A DNA stretch of 64,000 nt from Deltaproteobacteria bacterium (lineage in GTDB: Bacteria; Desulfobacterota; Binatia; Binatales; Binataceae): positions 18,318 to 82,317 of the forward strand of contig JAJZAI010000010.1 of NCBI GenBank assembly GCA_021799495.1. Reading direction: 5' to 3'. Shown piece after piece: positions 21,523 to 30,680 of this stretch. How positions within the stretch are numbered: position 1 is the first letter of the stretch; every line of letters begins with the position of its first letter. A program made the translations under genes and the position numbers. Below the pieces are notes generated by a model. It was given only the letters and a program-made list of their open reading frames with translations, had not been told where the DNA came from and did no database searches.

Positions 21523-21779
21523 CGTGAACTGCTCCGGCGGCGGCATCGATCGCCGCCGTCCATCCGCTTTAATTGATCTCTCGCATGAGGAGCAAGCCTG
21601 CGACGATTTTGGGCCTTGCGAGAACGACGACATTATACATAGTTATTGCTGCCAGATGAGAGTTCGCGACCTCAACGCACCAGCAACCGCTTGCTTGTGG
21701 CGCGTCCGAGCAAGCCAGGCAATGCTCGCGCCGGCGCTCATCCAATCAGCGAAATCCATCGTAGAATTGTCAGGGCATC

Positions 21780-22349
21780 GTGATTAAGCCTCCTCCTGCC
21801 GAACTTACCGACGAAGCGGTAGTGCGCGCGGTCGCGGCTGGCGATCGCGAGGCTTTGCGTATTTTGAATCAACGTTACGGAAATGCGCTTGCGGTCGTCG
21901 CCGAACGCATCCTGGGCGAACGGGCCGACGCCGAAGAGATTGCGGCCGACGTGCTCTGGCAGGTATGGCGGCAGGCGGGGACTTACGATCGCGCGCGCGG
22001 CTCGGTCGGCGCATGGTTGATGACCGTCGTGCGCAGCCGCGCGATCGACCGATTGCGATCGCGCAACGCCCGCGCGTCGGCGCACGAGCGCGCTGGCGAT
22101 GAGGCTGGCGCGCATGGCGGCGCCGATCCGGTCGCGGATCTGCACAGCGCGGAGCGGCGGCGCGCCGTCGCGGCGGCGATGGCCACGCTGCACGAGAACG
22201 AGCGCGCGGTGCTTGAATTGGCCTATTTTTCGGATTTGAGCCAGTCGATTATTGCGGAACGAACCGGGCTGCCGTTGGGGACGGTAAAGAGCAGAATCAG
22301 GAGCGCTTTGCTGAAATTGCGCGAGGGGCTGCAACAATTCGGCAGATAG
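21780..22349 (+). CDS. ECF-type RNA polymerase sigma factor
   Basis: A 189-aa sigma-70 family protein with region 2 (LNQRYGNALAVVAERILGERADAEEIAADVLWQVWRQ) and region 4 (LHENERAVLELAYFSDLSQSIIAERTGLPLGTVKSRI), the helix-turn-helix for the -35 element. The start is a GTG at 21780; no better ATG lies nearby. The gene ends 5 nt before an RskA-like anti-sigma gene, the usual arrangement for an SigK/RskA-like envelope-stress pair. Confidence 0.92.
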   Translation: MIKPPPAELTDEAVVRAVAAGDREALRILNQRYGNALAVVAERILGERADAEEIAADVLWQVWRQAGTYDRARGSVGAWLMTVVRSRAIDRLRSRNARASAHERAGDEAGAHGGADPVADLHSAERRRAVAAAMATLHENERAVLELAYFSDLSQSIIAERTGLPLGTVKSRIRSALLKLREGLQQFGR

Positions 22350-22354
22350 CGGCG

Positions 22355-23221
22355 ATGGATCACGACCAGTTGAAAGATCTTCTGCCGCTCGAAGCGCTGG
22401 GCCGCCTGGAAGGCGAAGAGCGCGCCGCGATGGCGGCGCATCTGGCCGCGAGTTGCGACGAGTGCGAGGCGGAACTGCGCGAGTTCCGCGAGGCGTTGGC
22501 CGCAATGGCGATGAATGCGGCGGGCGCGGCGCCGGCCGATCGCATTTGGAGCCGTCTCGAAAGCAGACTCAAATTCGAGCAGGCGGTGGATTCCGGTGCG
22601 CCGGCCGGAGCGATGCGCGCGCCGATGTCCTCTCGCGGCGCTCCGGCGATGCGCCGATGGCGGATTGCGACTGCGGTCGCCGCAGCAGCCGCTGTCGCGC
22701 TTGCCGTGACCGCAGGCCGCTATGCGAACGATGCGGAAATGACGCGCCGGCAGAGTGCGGACCGGATCGCCGCGTTGCTCGATCAGAATCGCGCGCTCGC
22801 GGTCGCAAACGAAAATCAGCGGCGCGAACTGGCGATCGCCCATCTGAAACTTTCCGCGAGCGGACGGCTGACGCAGGCGATGCTCGCTCCCGATGCCCAG
22901 GTGATTCGTCTGGGGCCGCTGGCGCCTGCCCGCGGCGCCGCCGGAATCGTGGCGGTGAGCGCAGCCGATCAGCAGGCGGTGTTGCACGTCGCGGGGTTGC
23001 CGGCGCCTCCGCCGGGCAAAGAATACGAACTGTGGTGGATTGGCGCCAAAAGCGGACCGCTGCGCGCCGCCGTTTTTGCGCCCGGAGCGAAGGGAAGCGC
23101 GACGGTCGCCTCGACGATGCCGCCGGCCGGCGAACGTTTGCTCGCCAGCGCCATTACGCTCGAGCCCGCTGGCGGCGTGGACAAGCCGACCGGCGCGGCG
23201 TACCTGAAAGGCGTTCCCTGA
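22355..23221 (+). CDS. anti-sigma factor, RskA family
   Basis: A 288-aa membrane-anchored regulator. The cytoplasmic N-terminal anti-sigma domain has HLAASCDECEAEL, close to a zinc-binding H-x3-C-x2-C pattern. One transmembrane helix follows (WRIATAVAAAAAVALAVTAG, about residues 105-125), then a coiled coil (IAALLDQNRALAVANENQRREL). The periplasmic RskA domain has AGLPAPPPGKEYELWWIG and ITLEPAGGVDKPTG. It probably holds the preceding sigma factor inactive at the membrane until regulated proteolysis. Confidence 0.9.
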   Translation: MDHDQLKDLLPLEALGRLEGEERAAMAAHLAASCDECEAELREFREALAAMAMNAAGAAPADRIWSRLESRLKFEQAVDSGAPAGAMRAPMSSRGAPAMRRWRIATAVAAAAAVALAVTAGRYANDAEMTRRQSADRIAALLDQNRALAVANENQRRELAIAHLKLSASGRLTQAMLAPDAQVIRLGPLAPARGAAGIVAVSAADQQAVLHVAGLPAPPPGKEYELWWIGAKSGPLRAAVFAPGAKGSATVASTMPPAGERLLASAITLEPAGGVDKPTGAAYLKGVP

Positions 23222-23292
23222 ATATTCAGTTGGGCCCCGCGCTCGCGAGCCGCGGGCGTGGCGCGCGGAGCGCGATCGCGTAAAATTGTGCA

Positions 23293-23409
23293 ATGTCGAG
23301 CGCGGACGGCACGCCACGGATCCTGATCGGCACGACCGGAAGCGGAGTCGGCAAGACGACCGTGAGCATAGGATTGATCTCGGCGCGCGCCCGGGTTTCG
23401 TCGCAATGA
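23293..23409 (+). pseudogene. truncated CobB/CbiA N-terminus
   Basis: A 38-codon frame from the ATG at 23293 encoding PRILIGTTGSGVGKTTVSIG, the exact N-terminal P-loop signature of cobyrinate a,c-diamide synthase. It then ends RARVSSQ and stops in an ATGA overlap with cobQ at 23406. The remaining 400 or so residues (ATPase core and glutaminase domain) are absent. Most likely a deletion fused the start of cobB to the beginning of cobQ. It may still serve as a coupled leader peptide for cobQ translation. Confidence 0.75.
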
Positions 23410-24935
23410 ACGCGCGCACTCTGATGGTGCAGGGCACGGCCTCGTCGGTCGGCAAAAGCCTGATCGTCACGGCTTTCTGCCGGATTTTGCGTGATTGCGG
23501 CATGTCGGTCGCCCCTTTCAAGGCGCAAAACATGGCGCTCAATTCCTTCGTTACGCCTGACGGTTTCGAAATCGGCCGCGCGCAGGCCGTACAGGCCGAA
23601 GCCGCGGGAATCGCGCCCGCCGTCGAGATGAATCCAATCCTGCTCAAACCCGAACCGGGGATGCGTTCGCAGGTCGTCGTGATGGGCCGGCCGGTGGCGT
23701 CGATGAGCTTTCGCGATTACCACTCGATGCGGCCGGAGCTGGTCCGGGTGATTCACGACGCGCTGACGCGCCTGCGCGCCACGCACGATTTCGTGGTGAT
23801 CGAAGGCGCGGGCAGTCCCGCGGAAATCAATTTGCGTTCGCAAGACCTTGTGAACATGCACGTCGCGCGGGCGGCGGATGCGCCGGTGGTGCTGGTCGGC
23901 GATATCGATCGCGGCGGTGTGTTCGCGCAATTCGTCGGCACTCTCGATTTGCTCGAACCGCCTGATCGCGCGCGCGTGGCCGCCTTCCTGATCAACAAGT
24001 TTCGCGGCGATGCGGGACTGCTGGCGCCGGGAATCGAATACCTCGAAGGAAGATTCGGCATTCCGATGCTGGGCGTGGCGCCGTTTATCGCGGATCTGAA
24101 AATTGCCGATGAGGATTCGGTCGCGCTGGAGAATCGTCGCGGACGGCGTGCGGCGCGCGGCGATCTGGAGATCGCGGTGATTCAACTCCCGCATATTTCC
24201 AACTACGACGACTTTCTGCCCCTCGAGCACGAACGTGGCGTTTGCGTACGCTTCGTTCGGCGCGGCGACGCAATCGGCGCGCCCGATCTTCTGATCATTC
24301 CCGGAACAAAGAGCACCGTCGCCGATCTCGCATGGATGCGCGCATCAGGCTTCGCCGATGCGATCGTGGCGCGCGCGCGGCGGCGCGAGCCGGTAATCGG
24401 AATTTGCGGCGGTTGCCAGATGCTCGGGCGGCGAATCGACGATCCTTACGGCGTGGAATCGACGGCCGAGTCCACGCCGGCGCTGGGGCTTTTGCCGATC
24501 GCGACGCGCTTCGCACGGGAAAAGCGCACCACCCAGGTTCGCGGCCGGGCGCTCGCGCCGTCGGTCTTCACGGGGATGTCGCCGGAGGATATAGGTGAAA
24601 TTTCCGGTTATGAAATCCACATGGGCGGAATCGAGCGCGACGCCGGCGCCGCGCCCTGCTTTGAAATTTTGAGCCGCAATTCCACCGCCGTGAAAGCTGA
24701 GGACGGCGCGATCGCCGGCTCCGGCGCTACGGTCGCCGGGACGATGATTCACGGCATTTTCGACAACGATCGCTTGCGCGCGCGGATGCTCGCGTGGCTG
24801 GGGTCGCGGCGTGGCGCCGCCGCACCGGCGTTCGACTCGTCGTTTTCGCGCGATGCCGAGTATGAACGGCTGGCGAGCGTCGTGCGCGAAAATATAAACT
24901 GGTCTTTATTCGCACGAATCGCCGGACTTGCGTAG
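23406..24935 (+). CDS. cobQ: cobyric acid synthase
   Basis: A 509-aa glutamine amidotransferase amidating positions b, d, e and g of adenosylcobyrinate a,c-diamide. The N-terminal dethiobiotin-synthetase-like ATPase domain has VQGTASSVGKSLIVTAFCR, KAQNMALNSFVTPDG and VIEGAGSPAEINLR. The C-terminal class I glutaminase domain has the nucleophile in GICGGCQMLGR and the histidine in GTMIHGIFDN. The start at 23406 overlaps the stop of the cobB stub (ATGA), implying translational coupling. It stands apart from the other cobalamin genes (41-46 kb). Confidence 0.95.
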   Translation: MNARTLMVQGTASSVGKSLIVTAFCRILRDCGMSVAPFKAQNMALNSFVTPDGFEIGRAQAVQAEAAGIAPAVEMNPILLKPEPGMRSQVVVMGRPVASMSFRDYHSMRPELVRVIHDALTRLRATHDFVVIEGAGSPAEINLRSQDLVNMHVARAADAPVVLVGDIDRGGVFAQFVGTLDLLEPPDRARVAAFLINKFRGDAGLLAPGIEYLEGRFGIPMLGVAPFIADLKIADEDSVALENRRGRRAARGDLEIAVIQLPHISNYDDFLPLEHERGVCVRFVRRGDAIGAPDLLIIPGTKSTVADLAWMRASGFADAIVARARRREPVIGICGGCQMLGRRIDDPYGVESTAESTPALGLLPIATRFAREKRTTQVRGRALAPSVFTGMSPEDIGEISGYEIHMGGIERDAGAAPCFEILSRNSTAVKAEDGAIAGSGATVAGTMIHGIFDNDRLRARMLAWLGSRRGAAAPAFDSSFSRDAEYERLASVVRENINWSLFARIAGLA

Positions 24936-24983
24936 CGCGGCGCGCCGCAGTATTCCGGCTGAAAGCGGCGCCCCGATGCAATC

Positions 24984-25847
24984 ATGAAACATCCCCATTC
25001 CGAAGATAATTCTCGAACCACGGGCGATCTGCCGGCCGTTCCGCTGACGCTGGAAGGCGCGGCGCTTCTGCATCAATTTTTCCGCATCCGCCGGCCACGA
25101 TGGAATTCTTTGACCGTGAGCCGTCGCGCCGAAATCGTCGATCAGGCCGCGGACGCATTCGCGTCCATGGAGCGGCGCGAAGGCGGAAAAACCGCGCTCT
25201 TCTCGGAAATCGGACACAAGGGCGATCTGATTGCGGTTCATTTCCGGTCCGGGATGGAGGAACTCGACGCGGCGCAGCTCGAGGTCTCGCGGCTCGCGCT
25301 TTCCGAATTTCTCGAACCCGCTTCATCCTATGTCTCCGTGGTTGAAATCGGATTGTACGAAGCCTCGGTCAAATTGTATCGCGAACTCGCGGAGCGCGGC
25401 GTGGCGGCGCATTCGCCGCAATGGAACGACGCCGTGGCCGCGGCTCTGGCGGATCAGCGCGAAAAACTCGCGGCGCGCCTGTTTCCGCAAATTCCGGACC
25501 GTCGGTTTCTATGTTTTTATCCGATGAACAAGCGGCGTTCCGGCGCCGATAACTGGTATTCGCTGCCGATCGCCGAGCGTCAGCGCATGATGCGCGATCA
25601 CGGCATGATCGGGCGGCGTTACGCCGGCCAGATCACGCAGGTGATTTCGGGTTCGATCGGTTTCGACGATTGGGAATGGGGCGTTGATCTGTTCGCCGAC
25701 GATCCGCTGGTCTTCAAAAAACTCGTGTACGAGATGCGGTTTGACGAATCGAGCGCCCGTTACGCCGAATTCGGGCCGTTCTTCGTCGGCGTGCGGCTGG
25801 CCGCGAATGATCTCGGCCGTATCCTGGCCACGCCCGAAGATCGCTGA
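24984..25847 (+). CDS. hemQ: coproheme decarboxylase / heme-dependent peroxidase (HemQ)
   Basis: A 287-aa chlorite-dismutase-family protein converting coproheme III to heme b in the coproporphyrin-dependent pathway. Conserved HemQ stretches include FYPMNKRRSGADNWY, the proximal histidine in MMRDHGMIGRRYAG, QVISGSIGFDDWEWGVDLF and MRFDESSARYAEFGPFFVG. The N-terminal half is the more variable ferredoxin-like repeat. Typical of Gram-positive bacteria, it also occurs in some Gram-negative lineages. The rest of the heme pathway is not in the window. Convergent with the selenoprotein gene at 25912. Confidence 0.92.
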   Translation: MKHPHSEDNSRTTGDLPAVPLTLEGAALLHQFFRIRRPRWNSLTVSRRAEIVDQAADAFASMERREGGKTALFSEIGHKGDLIAVHFRSGMEELDAAQLEVSRLALSEFLEPASSYVSVVEIGLYEASVKLYRELAERGVAAHSPQWNDAVAAALADQREKLAARLFPQIPDRRFLCFYPMNKRRSGADNWYSLPIAERQRMMRDHGMIGRRYAGQITQVISGSIGFDDWEWGVDLFADDPLVFKKLVYEMRFDESSARYAEFGPFFVGVRLAANDLGRILATPEDR

Positions 25848-25911
25848 CGGAATCAGGCGCCGCGGTTTGCTTTTCCCGCTCCGCGCCCTTGATTAGTCGA
25901 TTTAGCCGCGT

Positions 25912-26142
25912 TCAGGCCGGATTGATCCTGGACAATGCGTCTTCGACCTCGCCGTCAACCGGAAAGCGCCCGGTTTGTGCTTTCGAATAAATCAGCGATC
26001 CGTCCACGATCACGTCGAACTGGCCGGTGCGGCCTGGCTTGATTTCGGTCGGCTGATTAAACCGCTTTGCGATGCTGGCGGCCAGACTGGCCGCGCGAGG
26101 TTTATACCCTCAGGGAACGCAGTACAGAATCTCGATCTTCAT
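25912..26142 (-). CDS. SelW-like (SelT/SelW/SelH, Rdx family) selenoprotein read through UGA
   Basis: A 76-residue product whose codon 11 is an in-frame UGA at 26112-26110. Reading it as selenocysteine gives MKIEILYCVPUGYKPRA, with the C-x-x-U redox motif, and downstream RTGQFDVIVDG, IYSK and TGRFPVDGEV, all hallmarks of the Rdx family. Stop TGA at 25914-25912. A 7-bp perfect stem with loop GUC lies 16-32 nt after the UGA (26094-26078), a SECIS-like hairpin. selA in the window supports recoding. Family members act as thioredoxin-fold oxidoreductases with unknown partners. It follows pyruvoyl arginine decarboxylase by 54 nt on the same strand and has a weak ribosome-binding site. Confidence 0.88.
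26078..26094 (-). promoter_or_regulatory. SECIS-like hairpin of the SelW-like gene
   Basis: On the mRNA, GCGGCCA pairs perfectly with UGGCCGC around the loop GUC. The loop begins 23 nt after the UGA. Bacterial SECIS elements lie just downstream of the UGA and present a G at the start of a small apical loop to SelB. The bulged U known from E. coli fdhF is not present. Confidence 0.65.
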
Positions 26143-26196
26143 GATCCAAGCGTAGGGTCGCCGGTGCGGCGATGCAACCGGCGCGCACCCTGCCGA

Positions 26197-26760
26197 TTAT
26201 TTGCCGTTCGGCAGATCGACGAACACTGCCGCCGCCACCACCGAAGTCCATAACCCGTCGCGATCTCCGATCGCCGATTGCGTGACGTTGCGCGTCGAGA
26301 CGATCTTGTCGGAGACGCGCCAGATATCCTTGCGCTCGTCGTAGCTGGCGTTGGGATCGAAGTCCACGCCGAGAATCGTCGCCAGCATCATCGCGGCCAG
26401 ATCTTCTGCGTAATCGCCCGCCTTCTGTTCGGTTTCGCCGAAGCTGTGATGTTCCGACAGATAGCCGTAATGGCGGGGATCGGCGGGAATGGCCACCCCG
26501 ACCGATGCCGCGCACAGCCGATGCGGCTCGTACGTCGCGTTGTCGCTCATCACGGCGAATACGATCTGTCCCGGCTTCAGGTAGCGCAGCCCCTCTTGCG
26601 GCGTAATCAGCTTGCAGTTCGGCGGGAAAATCGACTTCACGCGCACGAGATTGAATTCCGCGATTTGCGCGGACCGCAGCGAAAGCTCGAATGCCGTCAG
26701 CTTCTCGCGATGTCGGCCGACGCCCTTGGTCAGAAACACCCCTTTCGGAAAAGGACCCAT
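26197..26760 (-). CDS. pyruvoyl-dependent arginine decarboxylase
   Basis: A 187-aa proenzyme that self-cleaves to generate a pyruvoyl cofactor and decarboxylates arginine to agmatine, the start of polyamine synthesis. Conserved segments are GPFPKGVFLTKGVGRH, FNLVRVKSIFPPNCK, AAVGVAIP-like SVGVAIPADP, and EDLAAMMLATILG. In the archaeal enzyme cleavage is between two serines (SS in RISSIMPP); here the pair reads Lys-Ser (codon AAG). The pyruvoyl serine is kept but the preceding residue is changed. The substrate could differ. 126 nt from the mutase gene and 54 nt before the SelW-like gene, all on the minus strand. Confidence 0.88.
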   Translation of the reverse strand: MGPFPKGVFLTKGVGRHREKLTAFELSLRSAQIAEFNLVRVKSIFPPNCKLITPQEGLRYLKPGQIVFAVMSDNATYEPHRLCAASVGVAIPADPRHYGYLSEHHSFGETEQKAGDYAEDLAAMMLATILGVDFDPNASYDERKDIWRVSDKIVSTRNVTQSAIGDRDGLWTSVVAAAVFVDLPNGK

Positions 26761-26885
26761 CTATCTCGTCTCTCCGTATGCGCGCGACCGTCCGCAAGCG
26801 CAATGATGCGCCTTCATTATCCTGACGGCGGCCCGCAAGAAAAGTCCGTGTGACGGCAAACTTCGTTCGACGCGTTACGAACTCG

Positions 26886-28559
26886 TTAAACTTCGTTGCT
26901 CGGATGATACTCGCCGAACACGCGTCGCATCGCGTCCGCAATTTCACCCAGGGTCGCGTAGGAACGCACCGCGTCGATAATCGGCGGCATCAGGTTGCCG
27001 CCTTCGCGCGCGCTCCGCTCCACCCGATCGAGCGCGGCGGCCGCCGCCGGTTGCGATCGCTCCGCCCGCACCCGCTCGATGCGCGCGCGCTGCTTTTCCT
27101 CGGTCGCCGGATTCACCTTCAGGATATCGCCCGCGGGCGCGTCGCCGGTGGTGAATTCGTTCACGCCCACGATGATCCGCGCCCTGGTCTCGATCTCGCG
27201 CTGATAAGCATACGCGGCGTTATGGATTTCGCGCTGCTGAAAGGCGCGTTCGATTCCCGCGACCGCTCCGCCAAGGTCGTCGATCGTGTTCAGATACTCG
27301 TTGGCCTTCTTTTCCAGTTCCGCGGTCAGCGTCTCGATGTAATACGATCCGCCCAGCGGATCGATCGTGTCGGTCACGTCGGATTCGTGCGCAATCACCT
27401 GCTGCGTGCGCAGCGCCAGCAGCACCGAATTTTCCGTCGGCAGCGCCAGCGCCTCGTCCCTGGAATTCGTGTGCAGCGATTGCGCTCCGCCGAGCACGGC
27501 GGCGAGTGCCTGCAGCGTCACTCGCACGACGTTGTTCTCGACCTGCTGCGCGGTCAGGGTCGAACCTGCCGTCTGCGCGTGGAACCGCATTATCATCGAA
27601 CGCTCGTCCTTCGCGCCGAAGCGTTCTTTCATGATCCGCGCCCACATCCGGCGCGCCGCCCGGTATTTCGCGATTTCCTCGAAGAAATTGTTGTGGACGT
27701 TGAAGAAGAACGACAGCCGGCTCGCGAAGTCATCCACCTTCAGCCCCGCCTTCACCGCCGCTTCGACGTACGCGATTCCGTCGGCCAGCGTGAACGCCAG
27801 CTCCTGCGCGGCGGTCGAGCCCGCTTCGCGAATATGGTAGCCCGAGATCGAAATCGTGTTCCAGTTCGGAACTTCCTTGCTCGCGAACTCGAAAATATCC
27901 GTGATTACCCGCATCGATCCGCGCGGCGGGTAAATATAGGTGCCGCGCGCGATATATTCCTTGAGGATGTCGTTCTGGATCGTGCCGTTGACCTTGCCCC
28001 ACGGCACGCCGCGTTTTTCCGCGACCGCCAGATAGAGCGCCAGCAGCGTCGATGCGGTCGCGTTGATCGTCATAGACGTGGAAATCTTGTCGAGCGGCAG
28101 TTCCGCCAGCAGGGTTTCCATGTCGGCCAGCGACGCGATCGACACCCCGACGCGCCCGACCTCGCCGCGCGCCAGCGGATGGTCCGGGTCGCGGCCCATC
28201 TGCGTCGGCAAATCGAACGCGACCGAAAGGCCGGTCTGGCCGTTGGCGAACAGGTAGCGGTAGCGTCGGTTCGATTCCTCGGCGTCGCCGAAACCCGCAT
28301 ACTGGCGCATCGTCCACAGCCGCCCGCGATACATCGTCGGCTGCACGCCGCGCGTGAACGGATATTCGCCCGGAAACCCCAGGTCGCTAAGGAAATCGAA
28401 ACCGTTCAGATCCCCCGGATCGTATTCGCGCTTGATCTCGATTCCCGAACTCGTCGCGAACCTGTCGCGCCGCTCGCCGCCGCGTTTCAGCGCCGGCGCC
28501 ACGCGCTTTTCCTCCCAATCCTTCCGCGCTTCAGCCAGCGTGCGTTCCCGCTCAGCCAT
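26886..28559 (-). CDS. methylmalonyl-CoA mutase, large (catalytic) subunit
   Basis: A 557-aa TIM-barrel subunit interconverting methylmalonyl-CoA and succinyl-CoA, or a related acyl-CoA isomerisation. The motifs [49 protein letters not shown] and [17 protein letters not shown] are classical. It lacks the C-terminal B12-binding domain (DxHxxG), which must come from a separate small subunit not in this window. It ends an operon whose first genes make methylmalonyl-CoA from propionyl-CoA, and the cobalamin genes elsewhere in the window supply its cofactor. Confidence 0.93.
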   Translation of the reverse strand: MAERERTLAEARKDWEEKRVAPALKRGGERRDRFATSSGIEIKREYDPGDLNGFDFLSDLGFPGEYPFTRGVQPTMYRGRLWTMRQYAGFGDAEESNRRYRYLFANGQTGLSVAFDLPTQMGRDPDHPLARGEVGRVGVSIASLADMETLLAELPLDKISTSMTINATASTLLALYLAVAEKRGVPWGKVNGTIQNDILKEYIARGTYIYPPRGSMRVITDIFEFASKEVPNWNTISISGYHIREAGSTAAQELAFTLADGIAYVEAAVKAGLKVDDFASRLSFFFNVHNNFFEEIAKYRAARRMWARIMKERFGAKDERSMIMRFHAQTAGSTLTAQQVENNVVRVTLQALAAVLGGAQSLHTNSRDEALALPTENSVLLALRTQQVIAHESDVTDTIDPLGGSYYIETLTAELEKKANEYLNTIDDLGGAVAGIERAFQQREIHNAAYAYQREIETRARIIVGVNEFTTGDAPAGDILKVNPATEEKQRARIERVRAERSQPAAAAALDRVERSAREGGNLMPPIIDAVRSYATLGEIADAMRRVFGEYHPSNEV

Positions 28560-28576
28560 GGTTCTCGCCTCGCCGC

Positions 28577-29086
28577 CTATTCGACCACGACCAGCAGTTC
28601 GCCTTTTTCGACGGTCTGGCCAGGTTTTACCTTGATTTCGGCGATCTTGCCGGCCTTGGGCGATTTCAGTTCGTTCTCCATCTTCATCGCCTCGACCACG
28701 ACGATTCCCTGGTGCGCCGCGACCTCGTCGCCGACCGCGACCAGCACGTTCACCACCCGTCCCGGCATCATCGCCTTGAGTTCGGCGCGTCCGCCCGCAT
28801 GCTCGCGCGCCGCGCCGCCATGATGGCGTTTGCGGGCGGCGTCCGCCAGCCCGACCCGCGTCGCGCCCCGGCGCGACGCCACGACCATCTCGTCGCCGTC
28901 GCGGGCGACGTCGAAATCGAACGATCGCCGCTCCAGCAGAATCGAGTACGACGAGGGGCCGACCTGCCGCACGTCCACTTCGAAATCCCGCCCGCCAATC
29001 CCGAGGCGCAGCGTATGCGCCGCAAGTTCTTCGACTTCAATCTGATGTTCGGCGTCGCCCAGCGTCGCCACGAATCGCGTCGGCAT
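28577..29086 (-). CDS. biotin carboxyl carrier subunit of acyl-CoA carboxylase
   Basis: A 169-aa protein with a C-terminal biotinyl domain: the biotin lysine sits in EAMKMENEL (about residue 137), preceded by [18 protein letters not shown]. The N-terminal part (about 1-90) is a short beta-rich segment typical of BT-like domains of propionyl-CoA carboxylases. It lies 24 nt after the biotin carboxylase gene and 17 nt before the mutase gene, consistent with a single operon. Confidence 0.92.
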   Translation of the reverse strand: MPTRFVATLGDAEHQIEVEELAAHTLRLGIGGRDFEVDVRQVGPSSYSILLERRSFDFDVARDGDEMVVASRRGATRVGLADAARKRHHGGAAREHAGGRAELKAMMPGRVVNVLVAVGDEVAAHQGIVVVEAMKMENELKSPKAGKIAEIKVKPGQTVEKGELLVVVE

Positions 29087-29110
29087 CGTGCCGTCTTCTC
29101 CTTGCCCGTT

Positions 29111-30631
29111 CTAGCGCCGCAGCATGTCGAGGCGGCCGAGTATCTTCCACGGCGAAACCGCGCCGCCCGCCGCCGGCGCCGCCATCGGCTGCGCGGCCGG
29201 CGCGCCGTTATGGCCGTTGCGATACGCCATCACGGCCGCCGCCAGCAGCGCCGCCAGATGCGCGTCGTCGCCGCCTTTGGCGGCTTCAGGGCGGTATTCC
29301 TGATTGATGAAATTGGTGTCGAAATCTCCCGCGATAAAGCGCGGATGCTCGACGATCCAGCGATGGAAATCCAGGTTCGTGGTCAGGGCTCCGGTTACCA
29401 CGAACTCGCCCAGCGCGCGCCGCATCCGCCCGATTGCCTCGTTCCGATCGCGGCCCCACGCCACCAGCTTCGCGATCATCGGATCGTAAAAGAGCGAGAC
29501 CTCCGCTCCTTCATAGACGCCCGCGTCAACCCTAACGCCGGGACCGTCCGGCAGCCGCATCGTTTCGATCTTGCCGGGCGCCGGCACGAAGCCCGCCGCC
29601 GGATTCTCGGCGTAAATCCGGCACTCCAGCGCCCATCCGCGCTGCGCCAAATCGTTCTGCCTGAACGGCAGCGGCATCCCCGCCGCGACTTCGATCTGCG
29701 CCTTCACCAGATCGATCCCCGTGACCATCTCGGTCACCGGATGCTCCACCTGAATGCGCGTGTTCATTTCGAGGAAGTAGAAATTCCGCTCGGCGTCGGC
29801 GAGAAATTCGATCGTGCCCGCGCCGACGTAGCCGACGGCGCGCGCCGCCCGCACCGCGACCTCGCCCATCTCGCGGCGCATTGCCGGCGTGATAAACGGC
29901 GACGGCGATTCCTCGACCACCTTCTGATGGCGCCGCTGGATCGAGCATTCGCGTTCGAACAGATGCACCGTTTCGCCGAGCGTGTCGGCGAACACCTGCA
30001 CTTCGATATGGCGCGGCCGGTTCAGATATTTCTCGACGTAGAACCGCCCGTCGCCGAACGACGATTTGGCTTCGCTCGCGACCGTGCGCACCGCCGAGGC
30101 GAGGTCCTTGTCGTTCTCGATCATGCGCATTCCTTTGCCGCCGCCGCCGGCCGCCGCTTTCAGCATGATCGGAAAACCGACTTTCTTCGCGATCGCGCGC
30201 ACCTCATCTTCCGTTTCAAGGGTGTCGGGCGATCCCGGCGTCACCGGCACGCCGGCCGCCGACATCAGCTTGCGCGCCTCGACCTTGTCGCCCATTTTCT
30301 CGATCGCCTCGGGCGGCGGTCCGATGAACGTGATTCCCGCCTTCGCGACGGCGCGCGAAAACCCCGCGTTTTCGGAGAAGAAGCCGTACCCCGGATGGAT
30401 CGCGTCAGCGCCGGTCGCGCGGGCGGCGTCGAGAATCCGTTCGATATTCAAATAGCTCTCGCGCGCCGGCGCCGGCCCCACCGCGACCGCGTAGTCGGCC
30501 TCGCGAACGTGCAAGGCCGCCCGATCCGCCTCCGAGTACACGGCGACCGACTCGATTCCCAAATCGCGGCAGGCGCGAATCACGCGCACCGCGATTTCGC
30601 CGCGGTTCGCAATCAAAATTCTCTTGAACAT
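29111..30631 (-). CDS. biotin carboxylase subunit of propionyl/acetyl-CoA carboxylase
   Basis: A 506-aa ATP-grasp enzyme carboxylating biotin with bicarbonate and ATP. It begins FKRILIANRGEIAVRVIRACRD and has the glycine-rich ATP loop LKAAAGGGGKGMRMI, ERECSIQRRHQKVVEESPSP and FLEMNTRIQVEHPVTE, including the catalytic Glu and Arg. Start 30631 is preferred to 30670 because the family starts at this FKRILIANRG. The C-terminal extension past the core is about 50 residues, with no biotinyl domain: the carrier is the next gene. Confidence 0.94.
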   Translation of the reverse strand: MFKRILIANRGEIAVRVIRACRDLGIESVAVYSEADRAALHVREADYAVAVGPAPARESYLNIERILDAARATGADAIHPGYGFFSENAGFSRAVAKAGITFIGPPPEAIEKMGDKVEARKLMSAAGVPVTPGSPDTLETEDEVRAIAKKVGFPIMLKAAAGGGGKGMRMIENDKDLASAVRTVASEAKSSFGDGRFYVEKYLNRPRHIEVQVFADTLGETVHLFERECSIQRRHQKVVEESPSPFITPAMRREMGEVAVRAARAVGYVGAGTIEFLADAERNFYFLEMNTRIQVEHPVTEMVTGIDLVKAQIEVAAGMPLPFRQNDLAQRGWALECRIYAENPAAGFVPAPGKIETMRLPDGPGVRVDAGVYEGAEVSLFYDPMIAKLVAWGRDRNEAIGRMRRALGEFVVTGALTTNLDFHRWIVEHPRFIAGDFDTNFINQEYRPEAAKGGDDAHLAALLAAAVMAYRNGHNGAPAAQPMAAPAAGGAVSPWKILGRLDMLRR

Positions 30632-30680
30632 CAGTTCTGGCCCGATTTTCCTCGAATTGCGCGGCGCCATCCGCGCCGTT

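Noticed and set aside
26850..28823. A 657-codon plus-strand open frame opposite the mutase gene
   Set aside because: Arg/His-rich shadow; the methylmalonyl-CoA mutase on the minus strand is certain.
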